The notes: generated by a model from the letters alone, not told the origin. A DNA stretch of 64,000 nt from Caldifarciminota bacterium UBA1063 (GCA_002316275.1 DCDE01000019.1:1-64000), one strand, 5' to 3'; counted from the stretch's first letter, positions 23,693-33,517 are shown. Made by a program: numbers and translations.

Positions 23693-24712
23693 CTATTTCT
23701 TGTAGTTTTTAGTCCAGAAATCCCTTAACTTTGAGGCTTTTTCTTCGAGCCATTCTCTATTTTTGAGGTACCAAGTTACGGTTTTATAAAGTCCCTCTTC
23801 AAAAGATGTATGTGCTTGAAAGTGAAGTTCATACTGGATCTTTGAAGAATCTAATCCGTATCTGAAGTCATGTCCTGGGCGATCCTTCACGAATGTAATG
23901 AGGGATTCATAAGGTTTTTTCTGGGGAATTAAGTCATCCAGGATTCGGCAAATTTTTTTGACTACATCGATATTCTTTAATTCTATTCCGCTACCTATGT
24001 TGTAGACCTCTCCCGGTTTTCCGCTTTCTAAGACTTTAAAGATTCCCTCAATGCAATCGGATACGAATAACCATTCCCGTATATTTTCGCCATTCCCGTA
24101 AATGGGAATCTCTTCTAAATGTATAGCCTTGAAAATAGCGAGGGGGATCAGTTTTTCTGGATATTGCCATGGTCCATAGTTGTTAGAGGGCCTCACCGTA
24201 GCAACGGGCAACCCGAACGTCTTGTAGTACGACCTCCCAAGCATATCCTGTGCAGCTTTGCTAACTGCATATGGTGAATTTGGTTTAAGAGGACTATCTT
24301 CTGAGAAGTATCCCTGGGTACCGAGCTCTCCGTACACCTCGTCGGTGGAGATGTTTATGAAGAGTCTTACCGCAAGCTCTTTCGAAGCCTCCAAGAGGTT
24401 AAGGGTTCCTTTAATATTGCTATCGATGAAGGCATGTGGCTCGAATATACTCCTATCTACATGACTTTCTGCTGCAAAGTGTACTACAATGGATGGCTTT
24501 TCCTGGTTGAATATCTCAAGAATCTCAGAGTAGTTTGCTGTATTAGCCTCGTAGAATTTAAAGTTTCCGATAACAGGGGATAATCTCCTAAGGTCTCCAG
24601 AGTATGTGAGTCTGTCAACAACGATGGGGTAAAGGCCATTTTCTACAGCCTGCCTGACAAACTCACTTCCAATGAACCCCGCGCCACCTGTAACAAGGAC
24701 GGTATCAGCCAT
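23693..24712 (-). CDS. rfbB: dTDP-glucose 4,6-dehydratase
   Basis: An extended short-chain dehydrogenase of 339 residues. It has the NAD-binding TGGAGFIGS, VVHFAAESHVDRS, catalytic STDEVYG, YAVSKAAQDM (Tyr and Lys) and the RPSNNYGPWQYPEKLIP block typical of RmlB. It makes dTDP-4-keto-6-deoxyglucose from the RfbA product. It sits downstream of a sirtuin gene but has its own promoter, and its -10 box straddles the sirtuin stop codon. It converges with the NapH-like gene 8 bases away. Confidence 0.95.
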   Translation of the reverse strand: MADTVLVTGGAGFIGSEFVRQAVENGLYPIVVDRLTYSGDLRRLSPVIGNFKFYEANTANYSEILEIFNQEKPSIVVHFAAESHVDRSIFEPHAFIDSNIKGTLNLLEASKELAVRLFINISTDEVYGELGTQGYFSEDSPLKPNSPYAVSKAAQDMLGRSYYKTFGLPVATVRPSNNYGPWQYPEKLIPLAIFKAIHLEEIPIYGNGENIREWLFVSDCIEGIFKVLESGKPGEVYNIGSGIELKNIDVVKKICRILDDLIPQKKPYESLITFVKDRPGHDFRYGLDSSKIQYELHFQAHTSFEEGLYKTVTWYLKNREWLEEKASKLRDFWTKNYKK

Positions 24713-24718
24713 AGCGTA

Positions 24719-24748
24719 ATTATAAACCCATTATTTTCATAACTTCAA
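24719..24748 (-). promoter_or_regulatory. rfbB promoter (leaderless)
   Basis: On the minus strand, TTGAAG (24743-24748), an 18-base spacer and TATAAT (24719-24724) are followed by 6 bases and ATG 24712. It lies inside the 3' end of the sirtuin gene, allowing rfbB to be expressed separately. Confidence 0.65.
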
Positions 24749-25457
24749 AGGAAACGGTGCCTATTGGGCCTTCCAGCTTCAGGGTGCAGTAGGGGTCGTA
24801 TTGTGTCTCGCCCTTATTTATTATCACCAATGGGATTTTTTCTTCCAGTGCAACTAAGGGAAGCGAAGCTGCCGGATACACAACGAGGCTGGATCCCATT
24901 ACAATAAAGAGATCTGATGCCATTGCCATTTCAAAAGATACCCGTAAGCTTTCCTCTTTTAGAGGCTCTCCAAAAAACACCACATCGGGGCGAATAATGC
25001 CCCCACAACTGCATAGTGGAACTTCTATTGTTTTTAATAGTTCGAGTACAGTAGTGTAGTTATATTCGTTATTACATTTCTCACAGAAGAAACGCTTTGC
25101 GTTTCCATGAAGCTCGGCGATTTTTTGGGAGCCAGCCATTTGGTGAAGTCCGTCGATATTTTGGGTTGCAATAAGTAATATCTTATTGAGGCCCTCAAGT
25201 TTTGATAGGAGGATGTGGCCATAATTTGGCTCAGCACTTAATATCACGTTGAGAAGTTCAGTAAATATCTTATAGAATCCACCAGGGTTATTTTTGAGAA
25301 ATTGGATATCAAACATATCTTGAGGATATTTAGAATAGAGTCCTTGAGGGCTACGAAAGTCAGGTATTCCGCTCTCAGTGCTGATGCCCGCACCAGTAAG
25401 GACGAATATCCTACTCTTCTTTTCTATTAAATTTGCAAGGCGCTCAACCATTTCCAC
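24720..25457 (-). CDS. SIR2-family NAD-dependent protein deacylase
   Basis: A class III (CobB-like) deacylase of 245 residues. It has TGAGISTESGIPDFRS, TQNIDGLH, catalytic His117 in ELHGN, and a four-Cys zinc site (C125, C128, C149, C151). RPDVVFFGEPL and IVMGSSLVVYPAA follow. It removes acyl groups from lysine, using NAD. The GTG start (25457) has GGAGG 10 bases upstream; an ATG two codons later is 16 bases away and less likely. Its end overlaps the rfbB promoter. Confidence 0.94.
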   Translation of the reverse strand: MEMVERLANLIEKKSRIFVLTGAGISTESGIPDFRSPQGLYSKYPQDMFDIQFLKNNPGGFYKIFTELLNVILSAEPNYGHILLSKLEGLNKILLIATQNIDGLHQMAGSQKIAELHGNAKRFFCEKCNNEYNYTTVLELLKTIEVPLCSCGGIIRPDVVFFGEPLKEESLRVSFEMAMASDLFIVMGSSLVVYPAASLPLVALEEKIPLVIINKGETQYDPYCTLKLEGPIGTVSFEVMKIMGL

Positions 25458-25810
25458 ACTAAAAATACCTCCACATATTAATAAAATCTCCAGGTATTAC
25501 ACATAATCTTCGGAACCTGATAAAGTATAGTTCTCGTGAGAGGTCTTATCAAGATTATCTGGGCTTAATTAGAACAATATATTTTGCTCTTGACTGAGGT
25601 TTTAAGCGATAATTTGTGAGGGAGTTACGGCTAAATTCCTCTAAAGCCCGTATATCGGTTTTACAAGAGATCATAGTTTACTCTATAGATGTAAGAGAGA
25701 TCTACTCGAAAGCTCTTGTTATAAAGCATTGCGTTTGGCTCGAATATGCTGGAACCCTATCACCATGTTATAGATTGAACTTACACCTGGATGAGTTTAA
25801 AATCATTCTC
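25458..25810. other. 353-bp intergenic region with carbonic-anhydrase promoter
   Basis: The region holds the divergent sirtuin promoter area on its left and the carbonic anhydrase promoter on its right (25775-25803). A frame open from GTG 25616 into the carbonic anhydrase gene would add 65 residues. Those residues are not like any part of the family and precede a better start, so I treat them as noncoding. I see nothing else in it. Confidence 0.55.
25775..25803 (+). promoter_or_regulatory. Carbonic anhydrase promoter (leaderless)
   Basis: TTGAAC (25775-25780), a 17-base spacer and TAAAAT (25798-25803) lead through 7 bases to ATG 25811, the start expected for a gamma carbonic anhydrase. The good agreement of spacing supports both promoter and start. 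Confidence 0.7.
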
Positions 25811-26332
25811 ATGGGTGTTGTAATTCCATATAGGGGGATGATGCCCCGGATGGGTAAAGAGGTGTATATTGCCCCTACAGCGACTTTAATAGGTGATGTA
25901 ACTCTTGGAGACTTTTCATCTGTCTGGTTTGGAGCCGTACTAAGAGGCGATGTTGAAAATATAGTGGTTGGAGAATGTACAAACATTCAGGATAATGTAG
26001 TGGTACATGGCACCCTTGGTAAGTTTAATGTAGAAATAGGGAGTTATGTAACTATTGGCCATGGCGCTTGCGTACACGCTTCGAAAATTGCGTCCCATGT
26101 AGTCGTAGGGATTGGGGCTATTCTTCTTGATGGTGTAGAGGTCGGTGAATACAGTATAATTGGGGCAGGTGCACTGATCCCTCCAGGTATGAAGATCGAG
26201 CCAGGTAGTATTGTACTAGGTATTCCAGGTAAAGTTGTTAGGAAGATAACGGATAAAGATAGGGAAATGATTGAAAGAGACTGGAAGAACTATTTAGAGT
26301 ATGCAAGAGAATACCTCAGAGATGAGAAATGA
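25811..26332 (+). CDS. Gamma-class carbonic anhydrase-like protein
   Basis: A left-handed beta-helix protein of 173 residues built from hexapeptide repeats (for example VYIAPTATLIGDVTLGD). The three zinc ligands are His66 (VVVHGT), His84 (TIGHG) and His89 (CVHAS). The C-terminal helix is KDREMIERDWKNYLEYARE. Family members include active carbonic anhydrases and metal-binding relatives such as YrdA and PaaY. The start is chosen by family alignment and by the leaderless promoter, although the frame is open for 195 bases upstream. The stop overlaps the next gene by ATGA. Confidence 0.9.
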   Translation: MGVVIPYRGMMPRMGKEVYIAPTATLIGDVTLGDFSSVWFGAVLRGDVENIVVGECTNIQDNVVVHGTLGKFNVEIGSYVTIGHGACVHASKIASHVVVGIGAILLDGVEVGEYSIIGAGALIPPGMKIEPGSIVLGIPGKVVRKITDKDREMIERDWKNYLEYAREYLRDEK

Positions 26333-27717
26333 AGATTGTTTTTTTGTTTTTGTTATTCGAAAAAACGTTAGATCCCTCAAAATTTTATAAAGAAGGTAAA
26401 TTTAGGGAGTATCTGGGTGTCTTCTATTCCGACGCAAAATATGCAAAAAACCCCGAATATATCGCCTATACTTCCCTTGTGTACCTTGAACTCGGGTCTG
26501 TTGATAGTTCTTTTCATTATTTCAAGCAGATTCCGTTGGAAAATACAGATTTGTTGACTCTCCAGGGTTTGAGTTACAGGTTAGGTGAAGTTCTTAAAGT
26601 AATTGGTAAATATAAGGAAAGCGCAGAAGCCTTCTATATTTCATACTCCTCGGGGTATAGAGGGAACGAGGCTTTGGAGCACCTTTCCACAATTTTCGGA
26701 ATTAAAACAGAAGACATGGTAGATTCCCTGCTATATGGTCTTTTTACCCAGCGGAAGTTAACTCTCATTGCACCGCTTTCAGGGGACTTTTCAGACGTAG
26801 GCGATGAATTTATAAAAGGTTTTAAGATGTCTTACCGAGGGGATTTTGGCATCATTGATGAAGAGTATATCTCCGAAGAAAAAACATTACCATTAACAAG
26901 TCTTATCGTAGGGCCACTTAAAAGTGCAAGTGTAAGGTATCTGGAACGTGTCTATAGGGAGCCCATTATTTGGTTCTCCCCTATTTCCGAGTACTTGCCT
27001 TATGGACCCCAGTTCTTCTATTCCCCTTTTAAGACCTTAAAGAAGGAAACGGAGTTTCTCATCGATTATATTATTGATTCCATGAGTATTATGAAGATTA
27101 TTTTAGTAAGAGATACTAGCTGGCTTGATAGTATTTATGCAGATTATGCGAGGGAGTCCTTAGCGAGGAGGGGGAAGTTTCCTAAATATGAGATCGTGGT
27201 TTCAAACCCCTTTGAGTTTGATTCAATAGCGAATGATATCGATTCCGAGAAGGTAGAGCTTGCGCTCATATCAGGTTTATCACCTAATTCCTATTTTATT
27301 TATTCTGCTTTTAGAACCAGGTTTCCTGAAAAGATAGTGGCAGGTTCGTCTGGGTGGCTATTTAGACTATTTCAAGTTCCAAGGTATATGTTGAATATTC
27401 TAATTGCATCAGTTCCTGTAAGTGAAGATGTAGTTTTCAGAATTGCTGAGGAGGCTGACAGGTTTTCAAAGAGTTTTTATTCACTGTATAACTACCATCC
27501 ATCGGATGCTGGTATGTTGGGATACGATCTCGGTCGCCTCTTTACAGAGATTGATGATAGTTGCCTTGCAAGTGTTCTTTTGAATATGAGATCTTCAGGT
27601 AGTTATGTGGGTGCTACTGGAATCTTTTTTGAGTTTTCCAGTGGATTTAGAATTTATGAATTAAAAGCAGGAAGTATTAACATACGGAGGGAACCTTATG
27701 GAAAAGAAGAATATTAA
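26329..27717 (+). CDS. TPR plus periplasmic-binding-fold protein
   Basis: A 462-residue protein. A short hydrophobic start (MKIVFLFLLF) may be a signal sequence. TPR-like helices (about 15-135, with YKESAEAFYISY) precede a type I periplasmic-binding fold (about 145-440) marked by LTLIAPLSGDFSDVGDEFIKGFKMS. The combination resembles the LpoA-type penicillin-binding-protein activators and leucine-binding-protein-like sensors, without being clearly either. It may bind a small ligand or peptide at the cell envelope. It is cotranscribed with carbonic anhydrase and overlaps the DUF3098 gene by 20 bases. Confidence 0.65.
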   Translation: MKIVFLFLLFEKTLDPSKFYKEGKFREYLGVFYSDAKYAKNPEYIAYTSLVYLELGSVDSSFHYFKQIPLENTDLLTLQGLSYRLGEVLKVIGKYKESAEAFYISYSSGYRGNEALEHLSTIFGIKTEDMVDSLLYGLFTQRKLTLIAPLSGDFSDVGDEFIKGFKMSYRGDFGIIDEEYISEEKTLPLTSLIVGPLKSASVRYLERVYREPIIWFSPISEYLPYGPQFFYSPFKTLKKETEFLIDYIIDSMSIMKIILVRDTSWLDSIYADYARESLARRGKFPKYEIVVSNPFEFDSIANDIDSEKVELALISGLSPNSYFIYSAFRTRFPEKIVAGSSGWLFRLFQVPRYMLNILIASVPVSEDVVFRIAEEADRFSKSFYSLYNYHPSDAGMLGYDLGRLFTEIDDSCLASVLLNMRSSGSYVGATGIFFEFSSGFRIYELKAGSINIRREPYGKEEY

Positions 27718-27907
27718 AAAAGTTACTACAAAGGAAAAGGCTGAGTTTAAATACTCAAAGAAAAACTGGATTTTGATTTTTACAGGGGTCGGCTTGGGGA
27801 TCATATCCCTTATCATAATGGCTTTCGGGGATATTACTATCTCTGTAATTCTCTTCGTACTGGGCTTTATAATCCTATTACCAATAGGTCTGCTTCTTAG
27901 GCCTTGA
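27698..27907 (+). CDS. DUF3098-like small membrane protein
   Basis: A 69-residue protein. A charged start (MEKKNIKKVTTKEKAEFKYS) is followed by SKKNWILIFTGVGLGIISLI and a second hydrophobic segment near residues 46-67, giving two membrane helices. The KKNW plus G-rich helix pair matches DUF3098, a family of small membrane proteins from Bacteroidota whose role is not known to me. A GGAGG site 6 bases before the ATG lies within the preceding gene. It is followed by an 81-base gap before the C25 peptidase. Confidence 0.7.
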   Translation: MEKKNIKKVTTKEKAEFKYSKKNWILIFTGVGLGIISLIIMAFGDITISVILFVLGFIILLPIGLLLRP

Positions 27908-27988
27908 AGTCGTAGCATAAAAGGTTCTAAGGTTTTACATATATTTTTTATTTTTGGGAATATAAACATATTCAGTAAGGAGGTATTG

Positions 27989-30900
27989 ATGCGTAAATTT
28001 TTCTTGCTGCTGTTTCCAGTTCTCCTTGTGGCTGGGACGGTTACAGATAGAGTGAGCTTAAATCCCCAGTCGCTACAAATTCGTGAGGTATCGGGATACA
28101 CCCTTATAGACTACCCTGATGCTCACGTGTTTGGGCCTGCTGGTGCTCCGATGGTTCCGAGAATTTCCTTGCAGGTGCTTTTACCTTCCGGTGCAGTAGC
28201 AGAGGGTGTAGAGATCATAAGAGTGGAAACTACGATAATTCCATTAAAATGTCCCCTTTATCCTCAGCAGAAGCCAGTACCCTTATCTCGAACGAAAGAA
28301 GCAAAGTTCCTGGAACCCGATCCTAAGTATTACAGCCTTGAGAAGTATCCTGCAGAGATTATCCAAGTCGCCAATACTGGCTATATGGCTGGGTATACTA
28401 TTGCAGGCTTGATCCTGAACCCCGTCATTTATAGACCTGAAGAAGGATATATAGAGTTCATAAATGAGATCGAATATAGGGTAAATTACGTTGAAAATAG
28501 GCCTATGGAGCAAAGTAAGAAGCAGATTGAGGTTTTCGGGAGCCTTGTCAAGGGACTAGTGAGAAATCCACAAGATGCTGGCATTTTTGCGCCGAGGCTG
28601 AAGGATATCAAAGATCCTGACACAGTAGAGATGGTTATAATAACTTCGAGTACCTTTGCACCATACTTCGACAGCTTAAAAAAGTGGAAGGAGATGAGGG
28701 GGATTCCCACCCGGGTTGTAACACTTGATTATATCTATTCGAACTATACAGGCAGAGATAACCCCGAGAAGATCAGAAATTTCATTATAGATTATCATCA
28801 GAATAAGTCCCTCTTGTATGTACTTCTCGGTGGCCAGGCTGACCATGAAAACAACCAGGCAATCGTTCCAAGGAGAGACGTATTCTATTATGTGTGTAGT
28901 GAGGGTTCTTATCCAGATGAGGACACCATCCCTTGCGACCTCTACTACTCCGATTTGACCGGTACATGGAATAATGACAATGATAATATTTGGGGAGAGT
29001 TATCGGATAATGTGGATATGTATCCAGATGTATTTGTTGGGAGGTTCCCTATTAAAAATGTGAATCAGCTTAATAATCTTATCGGTAAGGTTATAACGTA
29101 CGAGTTAAACCCTCCCTCAGGCTACCTTACAAACATCGTATTGCCCGCTGAACTCTTGTGGAGCCAGTTCCCATATTATGGAGATTCTGTAAACAACAGG
29201 ATTGCCAACGTAACTCCAACACCCCCATGGAATGACATAAAGCTGTATCGATCACTTGGTAACTTGAGCACCACAAGCTTCTTGAATGCTGTGAATAGTG
29301 GTGTTGGCTATGCCCACTATGCAAGCCATGGCAACGAGACCAGTGCTAGTTTTGTGGGAATGAGTAATTTTAATAGTTTGAACAATGGGAATAAGTTCGG
29401 AATTCACAATGCTATGTGTTGTTTCACGGGTGCCATTGACGAAGTTGCAGGTGGAGACTGTTTTGCAGAGTCTCTCGTTAATCATACAAATGGTGGTGCT
29501 GTTGCTACAATAATGAATACTCGTTATGGATGGGGATATCCACCTTCCCTTGGTCCCAGTGAACTTATTGATTCGAGTTTCTATTACCATATTTTTACAA
29601 ATAATGTGTGGACTGTAGGGGAAGCACACGCGCTTTCTTTGGCTGACTGGGTACCTACTGCAGTTGCTGAGGGTGGTAGCGGAGTATATCGCTGGTGCAT
29701 TTATGAACTGTGGATATTTGGTGATCCTTCTCTTCAAGGGTGGACCAATGAACCTACGGCGATATCCGCATCTTACTCTTCGGAGATACCTGCCGGTATT
29801 TCGAGTTTTGATGTGTATACCGATGCCCCGGGGGCAGTAGTGGCGCTTAGCAAAGATGGTACTTTAGTAGGTAGAGCCATTACTGATGCGACTGGGTACG
29901 CTTCGGTGCCAATTGGTATGCTCCTTGCCCCTTCAGATAATGTTTCCATTGCAATAAGGGTTAAGGACAGGCTCACCCACGTGGGTAGCATTGAGGTCGA
30001 CTCAAGTGGTGCTTTCGTTTGGTACCAAGGTTCAACCATTGAAGAAATTAGTGGGAATGGTAACGGTCGCATCAACCCTGGTGAGGATCTGAAGCTCTAT
30101 GTAATGCTGAAGAACTATGGGCAGGATGCGGCAACTAACGTAAATGCAACTTTAACAACCACAAATTCCCACATTACCATTACTGATAATTCAGCTAATT
30201 ATGGTACTATCGATCCATATGATTCCACATATGGGTCGGAGTGGTTTGAGTTTACTGTGGACTATGCTGCGGTGGATCAGGAAGTTATACCTTTTGAAAT
30301 CAATATTACATCGAATGAAGATAGTTGGACCTCGAGTTTCAACTACAATGTTTATGCTCCTATGCTTTCGTACTTAAGGGTTCAGGTTAATGATAGTGAA
30401 GGCAATGGTAATGGTTTAATAGACCCAGGTGAAACGGTTACCCTCAGGGTTTATGCTCGAAATAGCGGTCATGAGGATGCGCCTGGTGTTGTGGGGAAGC
30501 TAACCTGTACTGATACGCGGGTAGTGTTTAACAACAACAATCTATCTATGGGTGACATAGCGGTAGGTGGTAACGGTTATGCAGATTTCAGTGTTACTTT
30601 TGGGAGTGATATTGAAATAGGAGAAATTATTCCCATAGGGCTGAGGCTTACTTCATCGAATCTTGTATTTCTTAGTGAATTTGTAGTATTTATGGGTGCT
30701 CAGTATTATACGACGAGTTTTGAGGGTGACGATTACCTTGTGTGGACATATGAAAACCCATGGGCGAGGCGTAGTGATCAGCGTTATCACGGCAGCTATT
30801 CTTTAGGCACAGGTGTTTATTCCAACAATATGAATGCATCGCTCTATACTCCATCCTTTATAGTTATGAGTCAATGTACGTTGAGTTTTTACGAGTGGAG

Positions 30901-32419
30901 TAATTTTGAGAATAATTTTGATTTCGGTTATGTAGAATACCGTTTAAATGGTGGTTCATGGGTGCAGCTGAGTCAGAGGAGTGGTGATAACAGGACCTGG
31001 CAGCGGGCGCAATATGTAATATCGGGCAATCCTGGGGATACTTTGGCTATAAGATTCAGGGCGACGTCGGATGTATATTTAACTCGTGATGGCTGGTATA
31101 TTGATTCTTTGAAGGTAGGCCCTGTGATATTCATTCCTTCGCTCCAATATGTTAGATATGAGGTTGAGGAAGTAGAGGGTAATGGTAACGGTGTCCACGA
31201 TCCTGGGGAGACCGTCAACCTATATCTTGTACTTGGTAATAGTTTAGCTCCTGTAAGGAATGTAGAGGGTCATCTTGTAGCTATGGATGAAAATTCAGAG
31301 GTTTTGGACAGTGTGAGCATTTATGGAGACATAGAGTCATTTGGTTCATCGACGGGGGACGGATTCCGGGTTTCCATAGTTCCATCAGTGGACATCGAGG
31401 GGCTTTCATACAGGCTTTATGTAGTAGGTAGTGGATACAGTGATACAATTGACATATCGTTACCTGTAGGCAGGTATGTAGGTCCATGTAATTATGGATA
31501 CAGGGCTTTTACCGATCTTTCTTTTTATGAAGGTTTGAGTCCAGAATACAGCTGGATAGAGATAAAGAACATAGGTACGCAGATTGCGAGTACAGGAGAC
31601 GATGTATACGCAAGTGTAACCTTACCCTTTACCTTCAAGTTCTTTGGTACAAACCAAACCTCACTAACGGTTTCTTCGAACGGATGGGTGGGGTTTGGTG
31701 CATATAGTAGTGCTTATTTTAGTAATACTGGTATTCCCAATTCCTCGTCTCCCAACAACATTGTAGCCATCACGTGGGATGATCTCAATCCAAATGCTGC
31801 AGGGAGTGGTAAGATATGGTATTACCATGATACTGAGAGTCACATATTCATAGTGGAATATGACAGTGTATATCATTACGGTACGAGTGTTCCTTTGAAG
31901 GCTGAGGTGATCCTATATAACCCTGCGTACTATCCGACGGTGACGGGTGATGGTGACATAGTAATCCAATATAAGGTAACTCCTGGTCAGGATGATTACA
32001 CGTGTGGAATAGAGAATGCTTCAGGTAATGATGGGATAGGGTACTATTACGATGGCACTTATGCAGCTGGAGCTGATCCTATAGTAGCGGGGAGAGCGAT
32101 AAAGTTCACCACTGATACGACGGGACTGGTTTTTGGTGTAGAGGAGCATAATCCGAGGGCAGTGAAGCTTCTTGGTGTATCGAGTAATCCTTTGAGAGGA
32201 CAGGGATATGTAGCCTTTGAGCTTCCGGCGAGGGCGGTGATCAAGGTGGAGTTAATAAACGTTCAAGGAAGGGTAGTGAAGACGCTGGCGAGTGGCGTAT
32301 ATGACAGGGGATATCACCGAGTTAAGGTAGATGGTACATCACTTCCTCAAGGTATTTACTTTGTGAGACTAAACACTGAGACGAGAGACGAAATATCAAA
32401 ATTCTTGATAGTAAAGTAA
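27989..32419 (+). CDS. Giant gingipain-like C25 peptidase with type IX C-terminal domain
   Basis: A 1476-residue exported protein. Residues 1-17 are a signal peptide (MRKFFLLLFPVLLVAG), and residues to about 190 resemble a gingipain-type propeptide. The peptidase core (about 200-590) has catalytic His447 in HYASHGNE and catalytic Cys478 in AMCCFTG. Three CARDB-like beta modules follow, each with a GNGNG...DPGE-type loop (near residues 688, 803 and 1063). The last 80 residues are a type IX sorting domain ending IYFVRLNTETRDEISKFLIVK. It is likely a surface or secreted protease. A GGAGG site precedes ATG 27989. Its transcript ends in a strong terminator. Confidence 0.88.
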   Translation: MRKFFLLLFPVLLVAGTVTDRVSLNPQSLQIREVSGYTLIDYPDAHVFGPAGAPMVPRISLQVLLPSGAVAEGVEIIRVETTIIPLKCPLYPQQKPVPLSRTKEAKFLEPDPKYYSLEKYPAEIIQVANTGYMAGYTIAGLILNPVIYRPEEGYIEFINEIEYRVNYVENRPMEQSKKQIEVFGSLVKGLVRNPQDAGIFAPRLKDIKDPDTVEMVIITSSTFAPYFDSLKKWKEMRGIPTRVVTLDYIYSNYTGRDNPEKIRNFIIDYHQNKSLLYVLLGGQADHENNQAIVPRRDVFYYVCSEGSYPDEDTIPCDLYYSDLTGTWNNDNDNIWGELSDNVDMYPDVFVGRFPIKNVNQLNNLIGKVITYELNPPSGYLTNIVLPAELLWSQFPYYGDSVNNRIANVTPTPPWNDIKLYRSLGNLSTTSFLNAVNSGVGYAHYASHGNETSASFVGMSNFNSLNNGNKFGIHNAMCCFTGAIDEVAGGDCFAESLVNHTNGGAVATIMNTRYGWGYPPSLGPSELIDSSFYYHIFTNNVWTVGEAHALSLADWVPTAVAEGGSGVYRWCIYELWIFGDPSLQGWTNEPTAISASYSSEIPAGISSFDVYTDAPGAVVALSKDGTLVGRAITDATGYASVPIGMLLAPSDNVSIAIRVKDRLTHVGSIEVDSSGAFVWYQGSTIEEISGNGNGRINPGEDLKLYVMLKNYGQDAATNVNATLTTTNSHITITDNSANYGTIDPYDSTYGSEWFEFTVDYAAVDQEVIPFEINITSNEDSWTSSFNYNVYAPMLSYLRVQVNDSEGNGNGLIDPGETVTLRVYARNSGHEDAPGVVGKLTCTDTRVVFNNNNLSMGDIAVGGNGYADFSVTFGSDIEIGEIIPIGLRLTSSNLVFLSEFVVFMGAQYYTTSFEGDDYLVWTYENPWARRSDQRYHGSYSLGTGVYSNNMNASLYTPSFIVMSQCTLSFYEWSNFENNFDFGYVEYRLNGGSWVQLSQRSGDNRTWQRAQYVISGNPGDTLAIRFRATSDVYLTRDGWYIDSLKVGPVIFIPSLQYVRYEVEEVEGNGNGVHDPGETVNLYLVLGNSLAPVRNVEGHLVAMDENSEVLDSVSIYGDIESFGSSTGDGFRVSIVPSVDIEGLSYRLYVVGSGYSDTIDISLPVGRYVGPCNYGYRAFTDLSFYEGLSPEYSWIEIKNIGTQIASTGDDVYASVTLPFTFKFFGTNQTSLTVSSNGWVGFGAYSSAYFSNTGIPNSSSPNNIVAITWDDLNPNAAGSGKIWYYHDTESHIFIVEYDSVYHYGTSVPLKAEVILYNPAYYPTVTGDGDIVIQYKVTPGQDDYTCGIENASGNDGIGYYYDGTYAAGADPIVAGRAIKFTTDTTGLVFGVEEHNPRAVKLLGVSSNPLRGQGYVAFELPARAVIKVELINVQGRVVKTLASGVYDRGYHRVKVDGTSLPQGIYFVRLNTETRDEISKFLIVK

Positions 32420-32434
32420 GGGTTTCATAAGAAT

Positions 32435-32472
32435 AACAAAAGAGGGGGCTCTTCGAGCCCCCCTCTTTTGTT
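32435..32472. terminator. Bidirectional intrinsic terminator
   Basis: A 17-bp stem with one bulged C, AACAAAAGAGGGGGCTC against the matching downstream arm, and a short TTC loop. It has A/T-rich flanks on both sides, so it can stop the C25 transcript and the convergent isoaspartyl peptidase transcript. Confidence 0.88.
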
Positions 32473-32497
32473 AAGATTTAACTTATTTATTTGAAAG

Positions 32498-33427
32498 TTA
32501 CTCACTACTAAATCCGGCGATTTTTATTTCGTTATCTAAAGATGAAACAAAGGCTACGGGCATGTTCTCTGCATTATGTGCGAAGCCGATTTTTCCAGAT
32601 TTATCAAGAGTAATTATCCCCGTTTCGGTCATAACGGTATTGTTAATAAGATCGATGCAAGCTTCTGCAGTTTTCTGCGCAGAAATTCCCATTTTCATGA
32701 AGTCACATGCGGTTTTTGCAAGGAGTGTCCTCATTATACCTTCACCTATTCCAGTGCAGGAAGCCCCTCCGAAGGGTGTAGCATAAGTGCCTGCGCCTAA
32801 GATGGGTGTGTCGCCGACTCTTCCGAAGAGTTTAAGAAATACTCCGCCTGTGGATGTTCCAGCGACGATTTCTCCATTGTCATCAATAGCGACGCATCCA
32901 ACCGTCCCGTGAAGTAGTTCGGGGTACTGTTTTATAAGCTCCTGGATCTTCTTCCAGTGAATTGGTTCTCCTTTGATAAGAAGGCTTTTTAGTTTTCTCC
33001 ACTCCTCCAGCCTTTCTTCAGTTATGGGGTTGTAATCAGGGATGCCCATTAGCCTTGCAAAATTGTTTGCACCATCACCGATGAGCAGTACATGGTCTGT
33101 TTTTTCCATCACCATTCTTGCCAGACTTATAGGATTTTTTATGTTCTCAACCCCTGCCACGGCTCCAGCCTCAAGGGTAGACCCTTTCACTATAGCAGCA
33201 TCAAGTTCGCATCTTCCGTCGAGTGTGAGTACAGCGCCTGTACCGGCATTAAAGACAGGTTCGTCCTCGAGTACGTTGACTGCAGTCTCGCAGGCTACAA
33301 GAGCATCATTCTTTTCGCAAAGGATTTTGTATCCTGCTTCAATTGCCCTTTTTAAGCCTGCTTCGACACGATCCCGTTTCTCATTTTTCACCTTACCAAC
33401 ACCACCATGTAAGATCATTGCTTTCAT
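32498..33427 (-). CDS. Isoaspartyl peptidase/plant-type L-asparaginase
   Basis: An Ntn-hydrolase precursor of 309 residues that cleaves itself before the nucleophile. The site is HGTVGCVAID with Thr175, preceded by about 174 residues of alpha subunit (ending near LLHG). The beta subunit has STGGVFLKLFGRVGDTPILGAG, which binds substrate, and GGASCTGIGEG. Members hydrolyse isoaspartyl dipeptides arising from damaged proteins, and L-asparagine. It has its own leaderless promoter and is divergent from the second C25 peptidase. Confidence 0.92.
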   Translation of the reverse strand: MKAMILHGGVGKVKNEKRDRVEAGLKRAIEAGYKILCEKNDALVACETAVNVLEDEPVFNAGTGAVLTLDGRCELDAAIVKGSTLEAGAVAGVENIKNPISLARMVMEKTDHVLLIGDGANNFARLMGIPDYNPITEERLEEWRKLKSLLIKGEPIHWKKIQELIKQYPELLHGTVGCVAIDDNGEIVAGTSTGGVFLKLFGRVGDTPILGAGTYATPFGGASCTGIGEGIMRTLLAKTACDFMKMGISAQKTAEACIDLINNTVMTETGIITLDKSGKIGFAHNAENMPVAFVSSLDNEIKIAGFSSE

Positions 33428-33433
33428 AGCAAA

Positions 33434-33439
33434 ATTATA
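33434..33439 (-). promoter_or_regulatory. Isoaspartyl peptidase -10 box (leaderless)
   Basis: TATAAT on the minus strand ends 6 bases before ATG 33427. The -35 region (TGTTAG at 16-base spacing) is weak. The geometry predicts a start at the A of ATG. Confidence 0.55.
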
Positions 33440-33517
33440 CAGTTTTGTGCGAGCACTAACATTTTATGAATTGGAAACATAAATTGTCTATAAAAATACG
33501 CAAAATCCTCAAAATTG

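Noticed and set aside
25616..25810. 65-residue N-terminal extension of the carbonic anhydrase
   Set aside because: Not like the family, and it overlaps a well-formed promoter that places the start at ATG 25811.
29975..29986. Palindrome ACCCACGTGGGT in the C25 gene
   Set aside because: It shares only the CACGTG core with parS and lacks the TTCC/GGAA arms.
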